Shown piece after piece: positions 20,501 through 35,500 of a stretch of 64,000 nt of DNA. The stretch covers positions 868,001 through 932,000 of the forward strand of contig NZ_OY808997.1 of NCBI RefSeq assembly GCF_963681195.1. The letters run 5' to 3'. This stretch comes from Vibrio sp. 16 (GTDB lineage: Bacteria > Pseudomonadota > Gammaproteobacteria > Enterobacterales > Vibrionaceae). The stretch's first letter is position 1. Every line of letters starts with the position of its first letter. Position numbers and translations under genes: made by a program. Below the pieces are notes generated by a model, which did no database searches, had not been told where the DNA came from, and was given only the letters and a program-made list of their open reading frames with translations.

Positions 20501-23500
20501 AACCACGGGTGATGACGTCTACGAAGGCGACGAGACCTTTGGTCTTGTGGTTACTGAGAGTAACAACGTGACGTCAAACGGCAGTGCGACTGGCAGCGCA
20601 ACCATCAAAGACGACGGTACGGGCCCAGGTCCGGGCACGCCAGATAATGACAAGCCTGAGCTTACCGTTGCGGGCGGTGGTGATGTGAACGAAGGCACTG
20701 ACGCGGTGTTCACGGTCTCGCTATCGAATGAAACCGAAGCACCAGTGGTGGTCAACCTTGCGCCAACCACTGACGGTTACACCGCAGAAGCGGGTGACAT
20801 CGGTGAGATGGTTGTGACCTACGTCGATAGCAATAACCAAACGCAAACACTGACCGTGGACGGCAGCGGTAACGTGACCATCCCAGCGGGCATCACCGAC
20901 ATTACCGTGACGATCCCAACCACGGGTGATGACGTCTACGAAGGTGATGAGACCTTTGGTCTTGTTGTGACAGAATCGAACAACGTAACGTCAAACGGCA
21001 GTGCGACCGGCAGCGCAAACATCAAAGACGACGGTACGGGCCCAGGTCCAGACACCCCAGACAACGACAAGCCTGAGCTTACTGTCACTGGCGGTGGCGA
21101 CGTGAACGAAGGCACCGATGCGGTCTTCACCGTTTCACTCTCTAACGAAACCGAAGCGCCAGTCGTCGTAAACCTTGCGCCAACCACTGATGGTTACACG
21201 GCCGAAGCGGGTGATATCGGTGAGATGGTCGTGACGTATGTCGATAGCAACAACCAGACTCAAACACTGACCGTGGATGGCAGCGGCAACGTGACTATCC
21301 CAGCGGGCATCACTGACATTACCGTCACTATCCCAACTACGGGTGATGACGTCTACGAAGGCGATGAGACCTTTGGTCTTGTGGTCACTGAATCAAACAA
21401 CGTCACAACTAACGGCACTGCGACGGGCAGCGCAACCATCAAAGACGACGGTACGGGCCCAGGTCCAGGCATGCCAGACAACGATAAGCCTGAGCTTACC
21501 GTGACAGGCGGTGGTGATGTGAACGAAGGCACTGATGCCGTGTTCACGGTTTCACTCTCTAACGAGACTGAAGCACCAGTGGTGGTCAACCTAGCGCCCA
21601 CCACCGACGGTTACACCGCAGAAGCGGGTGACATCGGTGAGATGGTTGTGACCTACGTCGATAGCAATAACCAAACGCAAACACTGACCGTGGACGGCAG
21701 CGGTAACGTGACGATCCCAGCGGGCATCACCGACATTACCGTGACGATCCCAACCACGGGTGATGACGTCTACGAAGGTGATGAGACCTTTGGTCTTGTT
21801 GTGACAGAATCGAACAACGTAACGTCAAATGGCACGGCAACAGGTACTGCCACCATCAAAGACGACGGTACGGGCCCAGGTCCAGGCACGCCAGATAACG
21901 ACAAGCCTGAGCTTACTGTCACTGGCGGTGGCGACGTGAACGAAGGCACCGATGCGGTCTTCACCGTTTCACTCTCTAACGAAACCGAAGCGCCAGTCGT
22001 CGTGAACCTTGCACCAACCACCGATGGTTACAGCGCCGAAGCGGGTGACATCGGTGAGATGGTCGTGACTTACGTCGACAGCAACAACCAAACGCAAACA
22101 CTGACGGTCGATGGCAGCGGTAACGTGACTATCCCAGCGGGCATCACTGATATTACCGTGACTGTCCCAACCACGGGTGATGACGTCTACGAAGGTGACG
22201 AGACCTTTGGTCTTGTGGTGACGGAATCAAACAACGTGACCTCAAACGGCAGCGCGACCGGTACTGCCACCATCAAAGACGACGGTACGGGCCCAGGTCC
22301 AGGCACGCCAGACAACGACAAGCCTGAGCTTACTGTCACTGGCGGTGGTGACGTAAACGAAGGCACTGACGCCGTATTCACGGTTTCACTCTCTAACGAG
22401 ACCGAAGCACCAGTGGTGGTCAACCTTGCGCCAACCACCGATGGTTACACCGCAGAAGCGGGTGACATCGGTGAGATGGTCGTGACCTACGTCGATAGCG
22501 ATAACCAAACGCAAACACTGACCGTGGACGGCAGCGGTAACGTGACTATCCCTGCGGGCATCACCGACATTACCGTGACCATCCCAACCACGGGCGATGA
22601 TGTCTACGAGGGTGATGAGACCTTTGGCTTAGTCGTCACAGAGAGTAACAACGTCACCTCAAACGGCAGTGCGACGGGCAGCGCAACCATCAAAGACGAC
22701 GGTACGGGCCCAGGTCCAGGCACGCCAGATAACGACAAGCCAGAGCTTACTGTCACTGGCGGTGGTGATGTGAACGAAGGTACTGATGCGGTATTCACTG
22801 TCTCGCTGTCGAATGAAACCGAAGCGCCAGTGGTGGTCAACCTAGCGCCCACCACCGACGGTTACACGGCAGAAGCGGGTGACATCGGCGAGATGGTCGT
22901 GACCTACGTTGACAGCAATAACCAAACGCAAACACTGACGGTCGATGGCAGCGGCAACGTGACCATCCCTGCGGGTATCACTGATATTACCGTGACGATC
23001 CCAATCACGGGTGATGACGTCTACGAAGGCGACGAGACCTTTGGTCTTGTTGTGACAGAATCGAACAACGTAACGTCAAATGGCACGGCAACAGGTACTG
23101 CCACCATCAAAGACGACGGTACGGGCCCAGGTCCAGGCACGCCAGATAACGACAAGCCTGAGCTTACTGTCACTGGCGGTGGCGACGTGAACGAAGGCAC
23201 CGACGCCGTATTCACTGTCTCGCTATCGAATGAAACCGAAGCGCCAGTGGTGGTCAACCTTGCGCCAACGACGGACGGTTACACGGCAGAAGCGGATGAT
23301 ATCGGCGAGATGGTCGTGACTTACGTTGATAGCAATAACCAGACGCAAACTCTCACTGTGGACGGCAGCGGCAACGTGACCATCCCAGCGGGCATCACCG
23401 ACATTACCGTGACTATCCCAACCACGGGTGATGACGTGTACGAAGGCGACGAGACGTTCGGCTTAGTGGTCACTGAATCGAACAACGTGACGTCAAACGG

Positions 23501-26500
23501 TGCAGCAACCGGTACCGCGACCATCAAAGACGACGGTACGGGCCCAGGTCCAGGCACGCCAGATAACGACAAGCCAGAGCTTACCGTGACAGGCGGTGGC
23601 GATGTGAACGAAGGCACTGACGCCGTATTCACGGTTTCACTCTCTAACGAGACCGAAGCGCCAGTAGTCGTGAACCTTGCGCCAACCACCGACGGTTACA
23701 CGGCGGAAGCGGGTGACATCGGCGAGATGGTCGTGACTTACGTTGACAGCAATAACCAAACGCAAACACTGACGGTCGATGGCAGCGGCAACGTGACCAT
23801 CCCTGCGGGCATCACCGACATTACCGTGACCATCCCAACTACAGGCGATGATGTCTACGAAGGTGACGAGACGTTCGGCTTAGTCGTAACCGAAAATAAT
23901 GGTGTGACCACGAATGGCTCTGCTACTGGTACAGCAACCATTAAAGACGACGGTACGGGCCCAGGTCCGGGTACACCAGACAATGACAAGCCAACCCTGT
24001 CTGTAACGGACGCGGGTGAGGTAAACGAAGGCACTGACGCCGTATTCACGGTTTCACTCTCTAACGAGACTGAAGCGCCAGTGGTGGTCAACCTTGCGCC
24101 CACCACCGACGGTTACACGGCAGAAGCGGGTGATATCGGCGAGATGGTCGTGACTTACGTTGATAGCAATAACCAGACGCAAACTCTCACTGTGGACGGC
24201 AGCGGCAACGTGACTATCCCTGCGGGCATCACTGACATTACCGTGACCATCCCAACTACGGGCGATAACGTCTACGAAGGCGACGAGACCTTTGGTCTTG
24301 TGGTCACTGAAAGTAACAATGTCACTTCAAACGGCACGGCAACAGGTACTGCCACCATCAAAGACGACGGTACGGGCCCTGGTCCGGGTACCCCAGACAA
24401 CGACAAGCCTGAGCTTAGCGTCACTGGCGGTGGCGACGTGAACGAAGGCACCGATGCGGTCTTCACCGTTTCACTCTCTAACGAGACCGAAGCGCCAGTC
24501 GTCGTAAACCTTGCACCAACCACCGACGGTAACTACACCGCCGAAGCGGGTGACATCGGCGAGATGGTCGTGACGTATGTCGACAGCAACAACCAAACGC
24601 AAACACTGACGGTCGATGGCAGCGGTAACGTGACTATCCCAGCGGGCATCACCGACATTACCGTGACTATCCCAACTACGGGCGATGACGTCTACGAAGG
24701 CGATGAGACGTTTGGATTAGTCGTCACCGAATCGAACAACGTCACAACCAACGGCAGTGCGACCGGTACCGCGACCATCAAAGACGACGGTACGGGCCCA
24801 GGTCCAGGCACGCCAGATAACGACAAGCCAGAGCTTACTGTCACTGGCGGTGGTGATGTGAACGAAGGTACTGATGCGGTATTCACTGTCTCGCTGTCGA
24901 ATGAAACCGAAGCGCCAGTAGTCGTGAACCTTGCGCCAACCACCGACGGTTACACGGCGGAAGCGGGTGACATCGGTGAGATGGTCGTGACGTATGTCGA
25001 CAGCAACAACCAAACGCAAACACTGACGGTCGATGGCAGCGGTAACGTGACTATCCCAGCGGGCATCACCGACATTACCGTGACTATCCCAACTACGGGC
25101 GATGACGTCTACGAAGGCGATGAGACGTTTGGATTAGTCGTCACCGAATCGAACAACGTCACAACCAACGGCAGTGCGACCGGTACCGCAACCATCAAAG
25201 ACGACGGTACGGGCCCAGGTCCAGGCACGCCAGATAACGACAAGCCAGAGCTTACTGTCACTGGCGGTGGTGATGTGAACGAAGGCACTGATGCCGTGTT
25301 CACGGTTTCACTCTCTAACGAGACTGAAGCGCCAGTGGTGGTCAACCTAGCACCCACCACCGACGGTTACACGGCAGAAGCGGGTGACATCGGCGAGATG
25401 GTCGTGACCTACGTTGACAGCAATAACCAAACGCAAACACTGACGGTCGATGGCAGCGCCAACGTGACCATCCCTGCGGGCATCACTGACATTACCGTGA
25501 CCATCCCAACTACGGGCGATAATGTCTACGAAGGCGACGAGACGTTCGGTCTTGTGGTGACAGAATCAAACAACGTGACCTCAAACGGCAGTGCGACCGG
25601 TACCGCGACCATCAAAGACGACGGTACGGGCCCTGGTCCGGGTACCCCAGACAACGACAAGCCTGAGCTTAGCGTCACTGGCGGTGGTGACGTGAACGAA
25701 GGCACCGATGCGGTCTTCACCGTTTCACTCTCTAACGAGACCGAAGCGCCAGTCGTCGTAAACCTTGCACCAACCACCGACGGTAACTACACCGCCGAAG
25801 CGGGTGACATCGGCGAGATGGTCGTGACGTATGTCGATAGCAACAACCAGACTCAAACACTGACCGTGGATGGCAGCGGCAACGTGACCATCCCAGCGGG
25901 TGTCACCGACATTACGGTCACCATCCCAACCACGGGCGATGATGTCTACGAAGGCGACGAGACGTTCGGTCTTGTGGTGACAGAATCAAACAACGTGACC
26001 TCAAACGGCAGTGCGACCGGTACCGCGACCATCAAAGACGACGGTACGGGCCCAGGTCCAGGCACGCCAGATAACGACAAGCCAGAGCTTACTGTCACTG
26101 GCGGTGGTGATGTGAACGAAGGTACTGATGCGGTATTCACTGTCTCGCTGTCGAATGAAACCGAAGCGCCAGTGGTGGTCAACCTAGCGCCCACCACCGA
26201 CGGTTACACGGCAGAAGCGGGTGACATCGGCGAGATGGTCGTGACCTACGTTGACAGCAATAACCAAACGCAAACACTGACGGTCGATGGCAGCGGCAAC
26301 GTGACCATCCCTGCGGGTATCACTGATATTACCGTGACGATCCCAATCACGGGTGATGACGTCTACGAAGGCGACGAGACCTTTGGTCTTGTGGTCACAG
26401 AGAGTAACAACGTGACGTCAAATGGCACGGCAACAGGGACCGCAACCATCAAAGACGACGGTACGGGCCCAGGTCCAGGTACACCAGACAACGATAAGCC

Positions 26501-29500
26501 TGAGCTTACCGTTACGGGCGGTGGCGATGTGAACGAAGGTACTGATGCGGTATTCACTGTCTCGCTGTCGAATGAAACCGAAGCGCCAGTGGTGGTCAAC
26601 CTTGCGCCAACGACGGACGGTTACACGGCAGAAGCGGGTGATATCGGCGAGATGGTCGTGACTTACGTTGATAGCAATAACCAGACGCAAACTCTCACTG
26701 TGGACGGCAGCGGCAACGTGACCATCCCAGCGGGCATCACCGACATTACCGTGACTATCCCAACCACGGGTGATGACGTGTACGAAGGCGACGAGACGTT
26801 CGGCTTAGTGGTCACTGAATCGAACAACGTGACGTCAAACGGTGCAGCAACCGGTACCGCGACCATCAAAGACGACGGTACGGGCCCAGGTCCAGGCACG
26901 CCAGATAACGACAAGCCAGAGCTTACCGTGACAGGCGGTGGCGATGTGAACGAAGGCACTGACGCCGTATTCACGGTTTCACTCTCTAACGAGACCGAAG
27001 CGCCAGTAGTCGTGAACCTTGCGCCAACCACCGACGGTTACACGGCGGAAGCGGGTGACATCGGTGAGATGGTCGTGACGTATGTCGACAGCAACAACCA
27101 AACGCAAACACTGACGGTCGATGGCAGCGGTAACGTGACTATCCCAGCGGGCATCACCGACATTACCGTGACTATCCCAACTACGGGCGATGACGTCTAC
27201 GAAGGCGATGAGACGTTTGGATTAGTCGTCACCGAATCGAACAACGTCACAACCAACGGCAGTGCGACCGGTACCGCAACCATCAAAGACGACGGTACGG
27301 GCCCAGGTCCAGGCACGCCAGATAACGACAAGCCAGAGCTTACTGTCACTGGCGGTGGTGATGTGAACGAAGGCACTGATGCCGTGTTCACGGTTTCACT
27401 CTCTAACGAGACTGAAGCGCCAGTGGTGGTCAACCTAGCACCCACCACCGACGGTTACACGGCAGAAGCGGGTGACATCGGCGAGATGGTCGTGACCTAC
27501 GTTGACAGCAATAACCAAACGCAAACACTGACGGTCGATGGCAGCGCCAACGTGACCATCCCTGCGGGTATCACTGATATTACCGTGACTATCCCAACCA
27601 CGGGCGATGACGTCTACGAAGGCGATGAGACGTTCGGCTTAGTCGTAACCGAAAATAATGGTGTGACCACGAATGGCTCTGCTACTGGTACAGCGACGAT
27701 CCAAGATGATAGTTCTGGTAAACCAACCCTGTCTGTGACGGACGCGGGTGAGGTAAACGAAGGCACCGACGCCGTATTCACTGTCTCGCTATCGAATGAA
27801 ACCGAAGCGCCAGTGGTGGTCAACCTTGCGCCAACGACGGACGGTTACACGGCAGAAGCGGATGATATCGGCGAGATGGTCGTGACTTACGTTGATAGCA
27901 ATAACCAGACGCAAACTCTCACTGTGGACGGCAGCGGCAACGTGACCATCCCAGCGGGCATCACCGACATTACCGTGACTATCCCAACTACGGGTGATGA
28001 CGTGTACGAAGGCGACGAGACGTTCGGCTTAGTGGTCACTGAATCGAACAACGTGACGTCAAACGGTGCAGCAACCGGTACCGCGACCATCAAAGACGAC
28101 GGTACGGGCCCAGGTCCAGGCACGCCAGATAACGACAAGCCAGAGCTTACCGTGACAGGCGGTGGCGATGTGAACGAAGGCACTGACGCCGTATTCACGG
28201 TTTCACTCTCTAACGAGACCGAAGCGCCAGTAGTCGTGAACCTTGCGCCAACCACCGACGGTTACACGGCGGAAGCGGGTGACATCGGCGAGATGGTCGT
28301 GACTTACGTTGACAGCAATAACCAAACGCAAACACTGACGGTCGATGGCAGCGGCAACGTGACCATCCCTGCGGGCATCACCGACATTACCGTGACCATC
28401 CCAACTACAGGCGATGATGTCTACGAAGGTGACGAGACGTTCGGCTTAGTCGTAACCGAAAATAATGGTGTGACCACGAATGGCTCTGCTACTGGTACCG
28501 CAACCATCAAAGACGACGGTACGGGCCCAGGTCCAGGCACGCCAGATAACGACAAGCCAGAGCTTACTGTCACTGGCGGTGGTGATGTGAACGAAGGCAC
28601 TGATGCCGTGTTCACGGTTTCACTCTCTAACGAGACTGAAGCGCCAGTGGTGGTCAACCTAGCACCCACCACCGACGGTTACACGGCAGAAGCGGGTGAC
28701 ATCGGCGAGATGGTCGTGACCTACGTTGACAGCAATAACCAAACGCAAACACTGACGGTCGATGGCAGCGCCAACGTGACCATCCCTGCGGGTATCACTG
28801 ATATTACCGTGACTATCCCAACCACGGGCGATGACGTCTACGAAGGCGATGAGACGTTCGGCTTAGTCGTAACCGAAAATAATGGTGTGACCACGAATGG
28901 CTCTGCTACTGGTACAGCGACGATCCAAGATGATAGTTCTGGTAAACCAACCCTGTCTGTGACGGACGCGGGTGAGGTAAACGAAGGCACCGACGCCGTA
29001 TTCACTGTCTCGCTATCGAATGAAACCGAAGCGCCAGTGGTGGTCAACCTTGCGCCAACGACGGACGGTTACACGGCAGAAGCGGATGATATCGGCGAGA
29101 TGGTCGTGACTTACGTTGATAGCAATAACCAGACGCAAACTCTCACTGTGGACGGCAGCGGCAACGTGACCATCCCAGCGGGCATCACCGACATTACCGT
29201 GACTATCCCAACTACGGGTGATGACGTGTACGAAGGCGACGAGACGTTCGGCTTAGTGGTCACTGAATCGAACAACGTGACGTCAAACGGTGCAGCAACC
29301 GGTACCGCGACCATCAAAGACGACGGTACGGGCCCAGGTCCAGGCACGCCAGATAACGACAAGCCAGAGCTTACCGTGACAGGCGGTGGCGATGTGAACG
29401 AAGGCACTGACGCCGTATTCACGGTTTCACTCTCTAACGAGACCGAAGCGCCAGTAGTCGTGAACCTTGCGCCAACCACCGACGGTTACACGGCGGAAGC

Positions 29501-32500
29501 GGGTGACATCGGCGAGATGGTCGTGACTTACGTTGACAGCAATAACCAAACGCAAACACTGACGGTCGATGGCAGCGGCAACGTGACCATCCCTGCGGGC
29601 ATCACCGACATTACCGTGACCATCCCAACTACAGGCGATGATGTCTACGAAGGTGACGAGACGTTCGGCTTAGTCGTAACCGAAAATAATGGTGTGACCA
29701 CGAATGGCTCTGCTACTGGTACAGCAACCATTAAAGACGACGGTACGGGCCCAGGTCCGGGTACACCAGACAATGACAAGCCAACCCTGTCTGTAACGGA
29801 CGCGGGTGAGGTAAACGAAGGCACTGACGCTGTGTTCACTGTCTCGCTATCGAATGAAACCGAAGCGCCGGTCGTAGTAAACCTAGCGCCAACCACCGAC
29901 GGTTACACGGCGGAAGCGGGTGACATCGGTGAGATGGTCGTGACCTACGTCGACAGCAACAACCAAACGCAAACACTGACGGTCGATGGCAGCGGTAACG
30001 TGACCATCCCTGCGGGCATCACTGACATTACCGTGACCATCCCAACCACGGGCGATGATGTCTACGAAGGCGACGAGACGTTCGGTCTTGTGGTGACAGA
30101 ATCGAACAGCGTGACCTCAAACGGCAGTGCGACGGGCAGCGCAACCATCAAAGACGACGGTACGGGCCCAGGTCCAGGTACACCAGACAACGATAAGCCT
30201 GAGCTTACTGTCACTGGCGGTGGTGACGTAAACGAAGGTACTGATGCGGTATTCACTGTCTCGCTGTCGAATGAAACCGAAGCGCCAGTGGTGGTCAACC
30301 TTGCGCCAACGACGGACGGTTACACCGCAGAAGCGGGTGACATCGGTGAGATGGTCGTGACCTACGTCGACAGCAACAACCAAACGCAAACACTGACGGT
30401 CGATGGCAGCGGCAACGTGACGATCCCAGCGGGCATCACTGATATTACCGTGACTATCCCAACCACGGGCGATGACGTCTATGAAGGCGACGAGACCTTT
30501 GGTCTTGTGGTCACTGAATCGAACAACGTCACAACCAACGGCACGGCGACCGGTACTGCCACCATCAAAGACGACGGTACGGGCCCTGGTCCGGGTACCC
30601 CAGATAACGACAAACCAACGCTGTCTGTGACAGACGCGGGTGACGTCAACGAAGGCACCGACGCGGTGTTCACGGTTTCACTCTCTAACGAGACCGAAGC
30701 GCCAGTGGTGGTGAACCTAGCGCCAACCACTGACGGTTACACGGCAGAAGCGGGTGATATTGGTGACATGGTCGTGACGTATGTCGACAGCAACAACCAG
30801 ACTCAAACACTGACCGTGGATGGCAGCGGCAACGTGACGATCCCAGCGGGCATCACTGACATTACCGTGACCATCCCAACCACGGGTGATGACGTCTATG
30901 AAGGTGACGAGACGTTCGGTCTTGTGGTCACTGAGAGTAACAACGTGACGTCAAACAGCACGGCAACAGGTACTGCCACCATCAAAGACGACGGTACGGG
31001 CCCAGGTCCGGGTACCCCAGATAACGACAAGCCTGAGCTTAGCGTTACTGGCGGTGGCGATGTAAACGAAGGCACTGATGCTGTGTTCACTGTCTCGCTT
31101 TCCAATGAAACCGAAGCGCCAGTGGTGGTCAACCTAGCGCCAACCACCGACGGTTACACGGCAGAAGCGGGTGACATCGGCGAGATGGTCGTGACGTATG
31201 TCGACAGCAATAACCAAACGCAAACACTGACGGTTGACGGCAGCGGCAACGTGACCATCCCTGCGGGCATCACTGACATTACCGTGACCATCCCAACCAC
31301 GGGCGATGACGTCTACGAAGGTGACGAGACCTTTGGTCTTGTGGTCACTGAATCGAACAACGTCACAACCAACGGCAGTGCGACGGGCAGCGCAACCATC
31401 AAAGACGACGGTACGGGCCCAGGTCCGGGCACGCCAGATAACGACAAGCCAGAGCTTACTGTCACTGGCGGTGGTGACGTAAACGAAGGCACTGACGCGG
31501 TGTTTACGGTTTCACTCTCTAACGAGACCGAAGCGCCAGTGGTGGTGAACCTAGCGCCAACCACTGACGGTTACACGGCAGAAGCGGGTGATATTGGTGA
31601 CATGGTCGTGACGTATGTCGACAGCAATAACCAGACGCAAACGCTCATGGTGGATGGCAGCGGCAACGTGACCATCCCTGCGGGCATCACCGACATTACG
31701 GTGACCATCCCAACTACGGGCGATGACGTCTACGAAGGCGATGAGACCTTTGGCCTTGTGGTCACTGAGTCGAACAACGTGACGACGAATGGTCAGGCTA
31801 CAGCTGAAGCTAATATTATCGATGCACAAAATGCGCCGAACGTGAGCATCAGTGCTGACGCTGATAGCGTGACCGAAGGGGGCGATGCGAGCTTCAGCGT
31901 GAGCATCGACCAAGCGGCGGAAGAAGATGTGGTAGTTACGTTCACCATTGGTGGTGACGTGGATGGCGACGATTACATTGCGCCAGCGACTTACACAGTA
32001 ACGATTCCAGCGGGTCAAACGTCGGTCCCATTAGACATCAAGACGCTTGATGACGGCATCTATGAAGGTGCGGAAGACTTAGACATCACACTCGTTAGCA
32101 CAAGCGGTGCAGGCTCAACGCTTGATAGCAACGCTTCTCAAGCCAGCGTGAGCGTGGAAGACGCTCAACACGCTCCTGAATTCATTTCAGATGGTGACGC
32201 TGCCGGCGATGCGCCAAATGCTGATAGTTATGATTTCGGCTCTGTAAGTGAGAACTCTACAAGTGGAACAGTTGTTGGCACTGTCGTGGCCGAAGATCAA
32301 GATAATGATGACCTGCACTATAGTTTTGCTGATGGCTCGTTGAGCAATGGATTATTTGATATCGACCCTGTAAGTGGTGATATCACTCTAAATCAAACAA
32401 TCGATGATGCTCATTTAGGGGATTATACGTTAAACGTCAAGGTCATCGATGGAACTGGCGGTGAAGACACCGCTGTGGTAGAGGTTTCGTTGACCAATGT

Positions 32501-35500
32501 TAACGATGCACCGGAAGCTTCACCTTCTGCGGTGACTATTGCGGAAGATGCTCATGGCATGGCCTTGATGCTTGCATGGTCATCGTTTGGGATTTCAGAC
32601 GTCGACTCGCCAGATGCATCTTTGTCTGTGGTTATTACGTCCTTACCTGTTGACGGTGTGTTGGAGTATCAAGATGCCCAAGGCGTTTGGCAAACGGTCC
32701 AGCAGGGGCAAGAGCTAAGTAAAGATCAATTCGACTCAAATGAAGTTCGTTTCACTCCTGATTACAATGAATCTGGAGATGATAGCTTCGGTGGTTCGAA
32801 TGTAGGTGATCAAGCGTCTGACTATGCGCAAATTGGGTTTAAGCCAACCGATGGGCAAGACGATGGTCAGGAGTCGACACTCACTATTGACGTTACACCG
32901 GTAGCAGACAAACCAAACCTTGCTACGGTTACGCCTGGACTTTCGTTGCCTCAACAAGAATTTAACGTTACAACGTGGAATAACGTTAATATTGGTGGTC
33001 ACAACGGGCTTGGTGTAGCTGGTCTTGTGCTCATTAATGCTATTGATGCACTTGACCCAGCAAACGGCGTGCTATCAACGACTGCAAATGCTGAAGATAC
33101 GGGTACAAACGCAACACTACAAGATGAGGCTGTGTTAGTTACAGCGTTGGTATACCTTGAAGCTGGGACTAGCTATGATTTTGTCGGTACAGCTGACGAT
33201 AGCATGGCGATCACAATTGGGGGAGTTTTAGTCGATGAAGCTCGATGGGGAAATGACAGTGGTGACATTAAAGGTGGAGCCTTTGTTCCGTCAGTATCTG
33301 GCTTCTACCCAATAGAAATTTATCACCATAATCAGAGTGGCCCCGGGAATTACAACGTAAATGTTTCCATAGATGGCAATACACCTGTCGACTTGAGCAA
33401 TAGCAACCTTTATATCGTTAGTGATGAGAGCGCGCTAGATAACGCAGACGTTCGTACTTCGGAACTTAAGGAAGTGGACGGCGTCGAGTTTTATGAAACG
33501 TATGAAGTTAATGAAGGGCTTCAAGATACTGAAATTCCATTATCTGAAATCCGTGCGAGTTTGAGTGATACCGACGGTTCAGAATCATTGGCTGTGACGT
33601 TGGCAGGTCTTCCTGTTGGCGCGATTATTTCTGATGGCAATACGTCAGTCACAATCAGTAGCGCAAATGAGTCAGTAGATGTTACGGGGTGGTCACTTGA
33701 CTCCCTTACTGTCACTCCTCCTCAAGGAAGCCATGACGACTTTACTATCTTTGTTACGGCGACAAGTACAGAGGATTCAAATGGAGACTCAGCTCAGTCA
33801 CACGCCACGATAAATGTAGTTGTTCATGAGAACTTAGTAACGAATACGGTTGCTGATACTGGAACTGTCAATGAAGACAATACGTTGCAAGGTAATGTAT
33901 TAGAGAATGACACTGATGGAGATAATGTTCTCCAGGTTGACTTTATTACTGTTGATGGAACCGATTATGCGGCTGGCCAAGCGGTTTCTATCGATGCAGG
34001 CATTTTGGTAATGAATCAAGATGGGAGCTATAGCTTCGAGCCATCAACACATTGGTCTGGTGAGGTTCCAACGATCACCTACACAACCAATACAGGTGCG
34101 ACAGAGAGCTTAGATATCGACGTTATCGCGGTTGCTGATGCTCCAACTGTTAAGATTACGCTTGGCGAAATGGTTAAAGCAGATGCGACTTCAGTTCATC
34201 ATGCTGATGTTATTGCCGCTGTAGGTAAGACCCAAGCCGAAAACAATGACCTAGCCATTGAGATGGGACTAGACAATTCGCTACCGTCTCACTTAGGTAA
34301 TAACAATGACTACAGTGACACCGATACGCTCTTTGTTGGCGGAAACAACGTCGACACCATGTATGGTGGTGGCGGTGACGACACTTTTGTTGGTGGTGCG
34401 CAAAACGATTCATTCTATGGCGATGATGCGACAAGTAACACTGCCCATGATGGTACAGACACCGTTTATCTATCTGGAAACTTTGAAGACTACAAGTTTA
34501 CCTTCAAAGACAACCATGGAGGTGGTGTTCCATACTGGATTGTATTAGATACTAACTCTGTTGATTCAGTGAATGACCATACAGGTCAAGAAGACCGCGG
34601 TGACCATCTGTATGAAATTGAACGTGTTGTGTTTGCTGATAAGGTAATTGAGCTTAATCCTGATGGTACATATGAAGTGCTTCAAGATAGAACGATTCCA
34701 GTTGATGTAGACGTAGATCTCGTTGATACAGACGGAAGCGAAAGCTTGGTTCAGACAGTTACAGTAGATGGACTTCCTGAAGGCATTGAAGTCTATGTTA
34801 ATGGACAAGCTATTGACGCTGAGGCAGACGGAACGTTCCTTGTACCAATCGATGCGAATGGTAATGCTTCATTTGATATTAAGGTACCGTTTGACTACGA
34901 GGGTAGCCTCGACTTCCCACTAAGCGTAACCGCAACGTCGGTAGAGTCATCAAATAGTGATAGTGCATCTACCACTGAAACTGTTGATGTAACAGCGCGT
35001 GATTACGTAATGGAATCTGGCTCCCATGGTGATGATACAATTGCAGGCACTGCGGATCATGATCTGATTGTTGGCGATGTTCAGGGTATTGAGATAATTG
35101 CTGGTGAAGATTACAACATTGCGTTTGTGCTTGATACATCAGGTAGTATGGGGCATTGGGTTGGTACAGCAAAACAAGAGATACTAGATGTATTTGATGA
35201 GTTACAGGCTGCCGCGACACAAGGTTCTCAGCCAGGTACCGTTAATGTTCTATTAACTGAGTTTGCCACAGGCGCTACCTTTATCGTTTCTGTTGATTTG
35301 AGCTCTTCAACGGCAAGACAAGACTTTGTCACGCAGCTTAATACAATTGAAAATGAGGGTAAGGGTGCGACAAACTATGAATCAGGCTTACAGTCAGCAG
35401 TAGATTGGTTTGGTGGGCAACCGAATCCAAACGGTCAGAACATTACTTACTTTATTACAGATGGACAACCGAATAGGCATACAGATCTAGACGACATACC

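Noticed and set aside
15413..31564. Regular series of open frames of about 83 codons on the minus strand inside the adhesin
   Set aside because: They repeat with the 417-base period, have no ribosome sites and simply mirror the codon use of the plus-strand repeats.
15720..31800. Possible CRISPR-like array
   Set aside because: The repeats are 390-420 bases, in frame and coding; there are no spacers of 30-40 bases and no cas genes.
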